Shown here piece after piece: positions 18,982 through 26,900 of a DNA stretch of 32,574 nucleotides. Under the pieces are notes generated by a model, which saw only the letters and a program-made list of their open reading frames with translations, searched no databases and was not told the origin of the DNA. Made by a program: the position numbers and the translations under genes. The stretch is taken from contig CAJNDS010001138.1 in assembly GCA_905221605.1 (NCBI GenBank), positions 1-32,574 on the forward strand, read 5' to 3'. Position 1 is the first letter of the stretch. Each line of letters begins with the position of its first letter. The stretch is from Symbiodinium natans. Lineage: Eukaryota > Sar > Dinophyceae > Suessiales > Symbiodiniaceae.

Positions 18982-20994
18982 CTACTGGAAAGAATTCCAA
19001 ATCTTGTAGATAGCCAAAGCTTCATGGGCAGAAACTGCGACTCTGAAGACAGGTCCAGAAATAACACGAAAGCCGTGGCCGCGCAAGCGTGACCTCCAGA
19101 GTAGAGCACAAAAGAAACGTGACACAGCTGGGAAACGCTTCGTGAAGCCGCAAACGCCCGCACGGGCACCCCACGTCCACATGCCGCAGGTCCAGGAGTG
19201 AGAGGTACTATGCGCGTGGCCCCGTGCGGGGACCTCAGAGGGAAGCAGGCAAAGAATGCGCCTGGCAGCCTTCAGCGAAGGGCTGTTGACAAAGGTACGG
19301 GCAAGATGCTCCGCACGAGCCACGTCCACGACCCACTGGCAGGGCGAAGGCTGTTCACGTAAGTCAAGAGCCACAGCGGGCCTGGGGGCAGAGCAGGATG
19401 CGTCATCAGCACGGACTGGCACCGGCACAGTCGCTTCACGTACAGGTGCTTTGGGGTGGGGCTCGGCAGTGCAAGTGGGAACAACAGAGGTGCTTAAGGA
19501 GGGAGCAACCGGGGGCCTAGGGGAGGGAGGAGACTTAGGGAGCAGAGACACGGGCTCACCAAGGGGCCTGGATGCAGGAGAAAGATTGGCCCGGTCGCGA
19601 ACTTCCAGAACAGGTTGGCCTGAGGCGGGGAGATCGCGAGACTCATCTGTGCAAAGGGCAGGAGTCAGCACCTGCGGGGGAAGGTCAGACATCTTCGCCA
19701 CCTCAGGCTGGCTAGCAGAAAACGAATTCGAAGTGACACTGGTCGAAGCGCTGACACTATGATTGCCGAAACAACGCGCGCAGACATGGGCACGGGAGCA
19801 GTTGGCCACCCGGCACTCCCCAAGGCTGAACCCGTAGCAGATGGCTTTGCCATCGGGCGTTTGGGCTTTGCCGCCCTTGTCGAGAATGGCCTTGGGGACA
19901 GCCGCACGGTTGGCAGCACCTTTGCCTGGACCTTTCGGGGGACGAGCAGGTGGGTCCTTGGGCGCAGGGGGAATCTTGTCAGCTTTATCATCCTTCTTGC
20001 TCTTGTCATCTTTGATCTTCTTGCGCTTCTTTCCTCGACCGCCGCCACTCCCGGCAGCCGTGCTTCCACGAGGGATCAAGACGAAGGAAACGCGATATGA
20101 CGAGAGTGCTTCAAAGAGAGCGTCATCCATGGCACGGGTTCCGTCACTCTTGCGCCGGGGCCGGATTCCTTTCTCAAGCATCCACACATGAACCAAGCGG
20201 TCAGCCTCGACAACTTGATGCAGCTGGCAAGCACCCCCTGGCAGGGCGTCGGGGTTTGTCAGGTGTCGCATCAGCTCCTTGACGTATTTTTCATGTGCAA
20301 GAAAATCAACCACATCGGCAAATGCCAGCGCCAGTCCTCGACGACGGAATGCTGCAGAGAGGAGCAAGGGGTTGTGAACTTGGGCGTCACACGGGAGCTC
20401 CTGGTCCTTGAGGACAAGCCGCTGCTGCTCCAACTCAACGACACGGGCGAGGGGCTTAGCAAGGGCCACCTCGCTTAAGCGGGAGGTGCATTTCTCAGGG
20501 GCGATATACCTTATCTCATCCAGCGAACTCATGGTGCAGGCCAATTCCAACAGGGCCCGGCTGGGCTCCGCATCACCTTCTATGATCACACCGGAAACCT
20601 TGGCCTTTAAAGCCGCCATGCGTTTGTCGCGCTCTGCTTCTGCAAGGGGTCGGGCGGCAGAGGCACTGGGGTTGGTAACCTGGTCCTTGAGATCGGCCAA
20701 GGTAAGTGTTTGCGCCTCGAAGACGAGTCGGCGTACGCTCGCAGCTTCCCCTGCTGATGCAGAGGGGATGGAGGTTTGGACCCAAGTATGCCACTGATCA
20801 TCGGCTAACTGTTGACCTGGTTGCCCCACGCAATAAGCGAGCTGCCCAAGAGTCTCAAAACCCAGACGTGTCAAGGTACGGATGAGGGGCTCGCCGATGC
20901 GGAACAGCTTGCATCTCGCCTGAAAGTGAGCGGCAGACTCCAGCACAGACATGGGGCTCTCACGCAGCGCACTCGAGAGGCTACTTAGGGGCAC
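18982..20994 (-). CDS. Element C gag with CCCH finger, C-terminus fused to array sequence
   Basis: The 670-residue frame starts at ATG 20994 (MPLSSLSSALRESPMSVLES). A helical region leads to ALLELACTMSSLDEIRYIAPEKCTSR (about 146-172), a motif I recall from very abundant dinoflagellate retroelement gags. A basic stretch (GKKRKKIKDDKSKK, about 321-334) is followed by Pro/Lys-rich sequence. A finger C386-x7-C394-x4-C399-x3-H403 comes next. The tail is Pro/Ser-rich. Codons below 19100 come from the inserted array, so the last ~40 residues are not native; the original frame would have continued into the linker now at 13244. Likely role: capsid and RNA binding. Apart from the insertion it is intact. 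Confidence 0.75.
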   Translation of the reverse strand: MPLSSLSSALRESPMSVLESAAHFQARCKLFRIGEPLIRTLTRLGFETLGQLAYCVGQPGQQLADDQWHTWVQTSIPSASAGEAASVRRLVFEAQTLTLADLKDQVTNPSASAARPLAEAERDKRMAALKAKVSGVIIEGDAEPSRALLELACTMSSLDEIRYIAPEKCTSRLSEVALAKPLARVVELEQQRLVLKDQELPCDAQVHNPLLLSAAFRRRGLALAFADVVDFLAHEKYVKELMRHLTNPDALPGGACQLHQVVEADRLVHVWMLEKGIRPRRKSDGTRAMDDALFEALSSYRVSFVLIPRGSTAAGSGGGRGKKRKKIKDDKSKKDDKADKIPPAPKDPPARPPKGPGKGAANRAAVPKAILDKGGKAQTPDGKAICYGFSLGECRVANCSRAHVCARCFGNHSVSASTSVTSNSFSASQPEVAKMSDLPPQVLTPALCTDESRDLPASGQPVLEVRDRANLSPASRPLGEPVSLLPKSPPSPRPPVAPSLSTSVVPTCTAEPHPKAPVREATVPVPVRADDASCSAPRPAVALDLREQPSPCQWVVDVARAEHLARTFVNSPSLKAARRILCLLPSEVPARGHAHSTSHSWTCGMWTWGARAGVCGFTKRFPAVSRFFCALLWRSRLRGHGFRVISGPVFRVAVSAHEALAIYKIWNSFQ
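19100..19103. repeat. Target-site duplication AGTA, right copy
   Basis: Partner of 13245-13248; lies in the gag codons for ALL (GCT CTA CT on the minus strand). Confidence 0.6.
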
Positions 20995-21294
20995 CTACTT
21001 CACATGACAGAGTGTACCCGATCAACTTCACATGACTGAGTGTACCTGATCATCAAGATGGGATACAAACATTCAGGAATCAACACAACAAATCATGGCA
21101 TGAAAGCATTGGTCATGTCGTCACCAACCTCGACTTGAGGGGGGGACGAGAGAGAACAAGCAGTCGACATGACTCACGTTCACTCATGCTCAACCCCCCC
21201 CCCCTTGTCCGTGCACTCGACCGAAAAAAAAGGCAGACAGCAGCATGACAGTTGTGAGGGCGCAACACTTCATTGCAGACCCTAGGTCGACTAC
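20995..21294. other. Spacer between recombinase and gag of element C, with a 28-bp tandem duplication
   Basis: Two adjacent 28-bp units, 20997-21024 and 21025-21052 (ACTTCACATGAC, then GAGTGTACC and GATCA), differ at two bases and lie directly upstream of the gag ATG. A run of eleven C at about 21193-21204 and an eight-A run follow. No gene was seen. The tandem unit could be a promoter or 5' UTR element, but this is untested. Confidence 0.7.
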
Positions 21295-22680
21295 TTACCT
21301 TCGCAAGCAGACGGACCCGACTTTTCCACAACCATCAAATGCATCGCCGGCAACCCTGACACTCGACCGCATCCAGGTCGGCATCCTCGGCAACTCTGTA
21401 CGCATCGGAGCGCACACGTCCGCATGCAAGAACTTGAAGGTACGCATCAAGATTGCTTTGGCCGCGGAACGACGGTGGATCACCCAGACGTCGGACTCAT
21501 CTCGCGTCTCAGGCAGAAAGCGGCGGGCCTTTTTGCTGAGGGGAGGGCTTGAGGAATGGGTCACACGGTCCGAGCTGCTGCTTCGGAAAGCCTCAGAATC
21601 AGAGGAATCCTCACTTCGCTCATGCGCAGACTCCTCGGCTTCGGAGGCGGAATCAACTTTGATGGCTCCGGAGGGTCTCACGACAGGCAAAATCGGTGTT
21701 GGGCCAGGAGAGGCTTCACAGAACTCACTCCAGAAAGCGCTAAAGGAGCATCTGGCACGAACACTCCAAGAGCCACCTGATGTAACAAGCGAGAAAAGGC
21801 CAACGCTGAGATCACGACTGTACACAACCTCAGTCGTGAGTTGATTGCGAGCATGCCGACCCAAGACAGCACAAGTATCACGGTCCATGCCAGCGCGCGT
21901 GCCGGCCTTGGATGCCTAGAACAGGCCAGTGACCTTGAGGGAATGTGAGGACACGCCTGAATCCTCAGGCAAATCGAGGGCTTGACGAAGCATCCTGAAC
22001 ACTTCTTGCGAGGACACGGGGCGAGCACAGAGGGCAGAGCACTCAGCATCAAGGGGTGGGCGGAAAATGGGCCCGTCAATCTTGCCACTTAAACACAGGT
22101 TAACGGCTTCAAACGCATGGATTGCAAGAGGCAACCAGGGACGAGAGACCACTCCCTGTGCAGGGACCAAGATATGCAAAAACTGCGCATTCTTCTTGGC
22201 GGTGGTCGAGGTCTTGTGACGACCTGTTCGAATCTGCAGGAAGCCCGAAACACCATCGAAGTCGCACTCTAGGTCCCAGATGCACTGCAGGTCAGAGTGC
22301 CGACATCGTCCATAGACGGCGATCAAGGCATACGCAGCGAAGCAACGCAACAGGGGGTCGTCGCTGCCTTCGAGAAGTTCATGCAATTTGCGAACCTGAT
22401 CAACTGTTAGTGCACGAGCCTGCTTGAGCCATCGGGTCTTAGCAGCCAGCTGCTGACTGGCACCGACGATGCGCCTGCTAGAAATGCATACCTGCACATC
22501 CACCTCAAGGACGCAAATCTGTCCTGCGGAGCCCCGTCCTGGCCTCAATGTCCTCAGGGTCGGGCGGTTGTCCTGTGCACCGTTCCACGACGACACACAA
22601 CTTGTTGATTGCAATGTGAAGCAACATTGGAAATCGTGGTCTGAAAGAAGGACCTCAGGTCGGTCACACGGTCCAAGCAC
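21295..22680 (-). pseudogene. Element C DIRS-type tyrosine recombinase, broken by a TAG stop
   Basis: The frame from 22680 carries SSRRIVGASQQLAAKTRW, ALTVDQVRKLHELL, box I RCFAAYALIAVYGRCRHSDL (Arg at 125/127), RTGRHKT (candidate Lys), and box II SSHSLKVT (H246, K249), then stops at TAG 21916-21918. The same frame continues after the stop: ASKAGTRAGMDRDTCAVLGR, then the nucleophile motif VVYSRDL (Tyr codon 21820-21822). The stop stands where this family has Trp (LSW-x2-K-G pattern), so a single TGG-to-TAG change explains it. Downstream, a Ser/Glu-rich stretch and a Cys/His-containing end (VWVIHRRSAAKAILMRTF) reach 21295. The protein would recombine circular cDNA into target DNA. The first ~50 residues of this frame may be wrong; see the upstream ORF. 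Confidence 0.75.
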
Positions 22681-23509
22681 TCGACCATCCGGTCAGGCGT
22701 GCTCACCTCAGGTGGTAACAAGGGCTCCAAGGATGGGGATTGCACAGCAAAGTCGGCATCATCACTGCACTTCATAGGACCTTGTTCCCACGGTAGACGG
22801 ATTTGCGTCAAATTTCGGGATGCAACAACCTGTTGGCAAACAATCTGATCAATGAAGCTGGTGTCAACGCTTGACTCGAGAGGTAAACCTGTGCAACCCT
22901 CAGAATCAGGATGACGGGCGTCATCTTCCGTGTCAGAAGAGCAAGCCCCCAGCGGGCCAACACCTGCATCTTCGGCGACGTTGAAGTCGCCATCGGACAC
23001 AGAGACATTGTCGGAAAGAACAGAAGCAGTCCCTAAACTCCCCCCAACAGAAGCATTTCCCAAACTCCCCCTTTATCCGAAAGTACAGTCAGCGGCCCAG
23101 GCGCAGGTGCCTCGAGTGCAATCACTGCACAGGCAGGCGGAGTCAGGAAGGTCGGGGGCTCAGGTGGGAAAGGATGCTCCGCGACTGCGACCCAGCTGCT
23201 GGCGGGCGGAACCGGAGGCGTCAGTGGCACTGGCCGGATCGGACATGCTTAAGAAGGCAAAGTGAGCAATGCTCGAAAGCAAGCGTGAGGACTCTTGGCC
23301 GTGCAGAGCAGCGACGGCCAGCTGCGGAAAGGCAGTGCCAGCAAAATCCTGGATCCCTCGCTCAGAAGCACGGCAACCAAAGTGCTGTCAGCGACCCAAG
23401 ACCAAAGGCTGGGGGGAGCAGCAATCTGATCACGCAACAGATCGTCGTAGAAGGCTCTTGGGCGCAACAAAACTGGCCGAAACGGCGGCAGAGGCCCCGC
23501 AAGGATCAA
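22554..23509 (-). pseudogene. N-terminal region of the element C recombinase, out of frame
   Basis: An ORF from 23063 (MGNASVGGSLGTASVLSDNV) runs to 22554 and overlaps the start of the catalytic frame. Its last part (DLRSFFQTTISNVASH) looks like coding sequence, and a frame change somewhere at 22560-22680 would join it to the recombinase. Further upstream, ORFs at 23230-23033 and 23509-23249 are Pro/Ala/Leu-rich and may be older pieces of the same N-terminus. No domain was recognised, so assignment rests on position and frame quality. Confidence 0.35.
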
Positions 23510-23682
23510 AACGCGGTCGTCGCTCGAAGAAGAAGAAAAATCTCAGAGCTGTCGGAACCGCTCATAACAGGGCCAAGCAACACACCATCCGCCAGTGGCC
23601 ACGCCACTGGCTTGCACACGGCCTAAGGCCAGTCCCTTAGCACCCCTTACGAGACCTCTACTCGAGAACGTAGCCTCAGGCC
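23510..23682. other. 5' flank of element C with a perfect hairpin
   Basis: GCCAGTGG (23591-23598) and CCACTGGC (23604-23611) form an 8-bp perfect stem with a 5-base loop; GGCCTAAGGCC follows at about 23620-23630. No gene is supported here. It lies between the recombinase coding region and the candidate 5' repeat. Confidence 0.6.
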
Positions 23683-23747
23683 CAAAGTAAATTTTCTGCA
23701 TCTCTCAGCTGTCAGCCACTGTTACCGGGCATGAAGACTGCATACAA
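23683..23747. repeat. 65-bp repeat (candidate a1), identical to 9663-9727
   Basis: Exact 65-bp match in the same orientation. It is 176 bp upstream of the Copia D start codon and beyond the 5' coding end of element C. It could therefore be the 5' terminal repeat of C, or part of a D leader/LTR with a remnant at 9.7 kb. Confidence 0.95.
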
Positions 23748-23922
23748 TGTTAAGTGTACAGCATGTATCCAGGTACAGTGAATGGGTGCAGTAGGAAAGA
23801 CACCAAATGCCCTAAGGCATGTTGAGTCTGAGCAGAACGAGTTTGACACCGGAGGCTTAGGCTCAAGAGTCGAAAGCGAGAAAAGTTGTTTTGCCTTTAG
23901 AGCGTGGTAGGAAAAGTGAGCC
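23748..23922 (+). promoter_or_regulatory. Leader of Copia D with a possible degenerate spliced-leader relic
   Basis: About 175 bp between the 65-bp repeat and the first ATG. At 23849-23867 the sequence CCGGAGGCTTAGGCTCAAG resembles the end of the dinoflagellate spliced leader (remembered as ending TTTTGGCTCAAG); the last eight bases are identical but the middle differs and is two bases short. If real, it would be a relic of a trans-spliced mRNA. No LTR could be shown within the window. Confidence 0.25.
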
Positions 23923-26900
23923 ATGATGTTTACCACGTTTTTCAACATGGTAGCGGAGCACCTGAGTCAGGGTGCGATGATGCTACAGCAAGCTGGATGG
24001 ACGAAGATTTTTCCATGGAGCATGATGGTTTTCATGTCTGTGCGAGAAGTGTGTGCCAGCAACCTCCAGAACCTTCAGCAGATGGCAGAGCAGACAGTTG
24101 CAGCAAGCAGTGGTGCCCTGGACGCTTTGAGTTCAGGAAGATGGCAGCAGGAATTGTTCCTGTTTGCAGTGCTGGTTTTCATGAGCAACATTTTAGCAGG
24201 AATGGCGTGGTCGTTCTTGCGAGAGATTGCAACTGAAGAGCGAGAGATCGAGACTGTCGCCCATGAAGAGTTCATGCCTGATGTTTACATTGCAAAGTCA
24301 AGAACAGCAGTGCACAAGCATCGAGAATGCCGTGGCCTGGACAGTGCGGATCAGGCGCAAGTCGTACGTGCACCTGGATGTAGAGTTTGCTTTCCAGATG
24401 GCTATGTTTACATTCAAGGGCAGACAGAAGTAAAGAGAAGGAGGTTTACCCAGATGACTGGATGTGGTTTCTGGATGAGAGTCCTTTGCAGTGCAGTTCT
24501 TCTACTTTGTGCAGGGCTCGTTACAGCAGAAGGTTGGTTGTTGATGATCAAGAATGTGAAAGCAAAGGCAGCAAGAAGCAGTACAGAGATATTGCTAGAT
24601 GAAGCAGAGCTCGTTATGTCAAAGCCGCTGCCCAGGAATTCGATTTCCCTCCAGGATGACCTGAAGACTATTGCCTTGGAGGATGAGCATGCCGAGGTGC
24701 AGCATGCGACTCATGCACTTGGTGAAAGCAGCAAGAATGTGCATGTGAGAAGAGAGAGAGAAGAGACAGAACATGTGGAGCTCATGTCCTTCAGTTTGCA
24801 GCGTCGTCAAACCAAAGAAGCCCCAATACGCTATGAAGATCAAGACAACGAAGAAAACCACAACCTCGAGATTGTGAAGTACATGATCGCAGGATTTGAA
24901 GCATCAAGAAACTTCGACATCACGAATTTGAAGATTGAGGTGAAAAGATGGTATGAAGGTACAAGAAGATTCCTTCGAAGCCTTGAGTCGAGCTACGCCC
25001 CTGAGATCTCAGTCATGTTTCACAAGCAGAAAGAAATCATTTTCGTGTTGATGATCGTGATGTGCACCCCGATTGGTTTGGTTACTTGGATCAGCCTGTA
25101 CAACATGTGTGCCATCCAAAGCAAAAGAAAAGAGTGTTTGAAGAGAAGAGTTTCAAGGAGAGCCAGGTATCAAGAAGTTCGTGCATGTGGTGTTCAGAAG
25201 AAGACGCTCATGTTCATTGTGTTGCTGTATACAAACACGCAAGCAGCTGAAGCCATGAATGCTCAGATGGAGCAAGCAATGCAATCTTTGGCCCAGCAGA
25301 CAGCAACGAACACCCAACAGATAAACGACCTGGTTAGCGCAGTTCAGCAGCAAGCATCCCAGCAGCAGCAAGCAAGCACAGCAGCTCAAAACGCAGCAGC
25401 AGCCAGTGAAGGCGAGATGAGAGAAATGTTTCGCAACATGCTACAAGTGGCTACAAGAACGAGCACAGCGGTCCACGAGGCAGCAAGCATGATCAACAAT
25501 ATGGGTCAAATGCATCGAGATTTTCGTGAGCATCAAGAAGCACGAGAACAAGCACAAGCAGAAAGAGAAAAGAGAAGAGAGAAGGGAGATGTCGAGTTGC
25601 ACAAGATGATCAAGACCCCCGACGTGTTCAACCCAAGCAGTTTCAAAGAAGAGCATGAAGGCTGGAGTGAATTCAGACACAAGATGCGAACCTGGATTGG
25701 AGCGTTGGATCCAGAGATGTTAGCAAGAATTGAAGCCGTTGAAGCAAAGAGAAGTGAAGCTGTTGAGTTTTCCACCTTGAGTGACGAGCACAAAGCCGTT
25801 AGCAAGAAGCTCTACACGATCCTCACTTCGTACACGAAAGGTCGCCCATTGAGAACGATCAAGCAGATTACAGAGGAGAATGGTTTAGAAGCATGGAGAA
25901 TTTTGCTCGAAGAACATGAACCCTACACTCGTGGTAGAAGTCTTCGATTGCTGACTAGCCTCACGAAGTACAAGTTTGAAAACAAGAAGACCGCCATGGA
26001 GAACATCCTTGCATTCGAAGAAGCAATCGAGCAGTATGAAAAGGCATCAGGAGATGTGGTGCAAGATGATTTGAAGATTTCAATTATCCTCAATCAGCAA
26101 GATGGTCAACTTCGACAACACATGTTGCTCAACTTGAGAGATGATACAAAGTATTCAAGTCTTCGTCAGTTTCTCCTGTCCTATGAGCAAAACACGCGCT
26201 GGACCACAACTGACTTGATCAACGCCGGCAATGACCACGGTGGACAAGCAGACATGGATGTCAGCAACGTGAACAAAGATGACAGAAGAAAGCCCTGGAG
26301 ATCCAAAGGAAAAGGAAAAGGAAAGTTCAGCAAAGGCAAAGGAAAGGGCAAAGGAAAATGGAGGAAAGGAAAGTCCAAAGGAAAAGGCAAGTATGGCAAC
26401 GACTACGGCTACAACTCCAAAGGACGAGGAAGAGGAAAAGGTCGTGGTCGAGGTCGCGGTCGTTTTGGTCGTGGAAAAGGATTTGGTCGTGGATTTGGAA
26501 AAGGACGCGGAAAAGGAAGCTTTGGTCCTCAGTGTTGTCATTACTGTGGAAAGCCTGGTCACTTTGAAGCCCAATGCAGACAGAAGCAGAGAGATTTTGG
26601 TGATGTTCGAAACGTGAACGACGACCAGCAAAGTACCACAGCAGCCAGTTCTACTGCAGCACCAAGCACGTCAAGCACCACGAACGTGACGAGCGTCAGC
26701 AGGAACCAAGCAAAGACCGTGCGTCAAATCTCCATGATCCACATTGGAGATCCTCCACAACAGTATCCAGAAGTTTTCGAAGTCGACACGGAGGCAGAAG
26801 AAGAACTTGAGATTGACTATTTTGGTCGTGTGCTACGTGTTGAAGAATTTCAGCTTAGCGATGCAGAGCAAGAAGAAGAAGAACACGAGCACCAAGAAGA

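Larger units (their letters stand above)
13249..19099. mobile_element. 5.85-kb array of three ~1.52-kb blocks and ~0.42-kb spacers, flanked by AGTA
   Basis: Order: block T1 13249-14779, spacer S1 14780-15205, T2 15206-16728, spacers S2+S2' 16729-17576 (two 422-bp copies joined head to tail), T3 17577-19099. T2 and T3 have the same length (1,523 bp); T1 is 8 bp longer. Copies are nearly identical. The array begins CCGGGGAGGCC and ends CCTCCAG, weakly inverted ends, and is flanked by AGTA at 13245-13248 and 19100-19103. Deleting it with one AGTA rejoins gag (FFCALL) to the linker (RQHFPGHAF) in frame. This is what a non-autonomous LTR-type element (T = LTR, S = internal region) with a 4-bp target duplication would give after unequal exchange. 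No coding capacity was recognised. A satellite-like insertion is the alternative. Confidence 0.75.
10180..23509 (-). mobile_element. Tyrosine-recombinase (DIRS/Ngaro-like) retroelement C, interrupted by an array
   Basis: Minus-strand order: recombinase region (about 23509-21295), gag (20994 to 19100), a linker domain and methyltransferase-like domain (13248-12350), then RT-RNase H (12390-10180). The array at 13249-19099 interrupts it. Removing the array leaves about 7.5 kb of element. No DDE integrase is present; the YR would do integration, as in DIRS-group elements. Candidate terminal repeats lie at 9310-10145 and 23683-23747. Coding damage: a nonsense codon in the recombinase plus frame changes, and four frame breaks in the linker/methyltransferase part. 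RT-RNase H and gag frames are open. Putting the recombinase first differs from the textbook DIRS order with YR last. Confidence 0.75.

Noticed and set aside
13249-19099. CRISPR-like array
   Set aside because: Repeat units are 1.5 kb with 0.4-kb spacers that are themselves identical, in eukaryotic DNA.
22420-22445. Second spliced-leader-like match on the minus strand (GATGGCTCAAGC)
   Set aside because: It lies inside the recombinase coding frame and only a short core matches.
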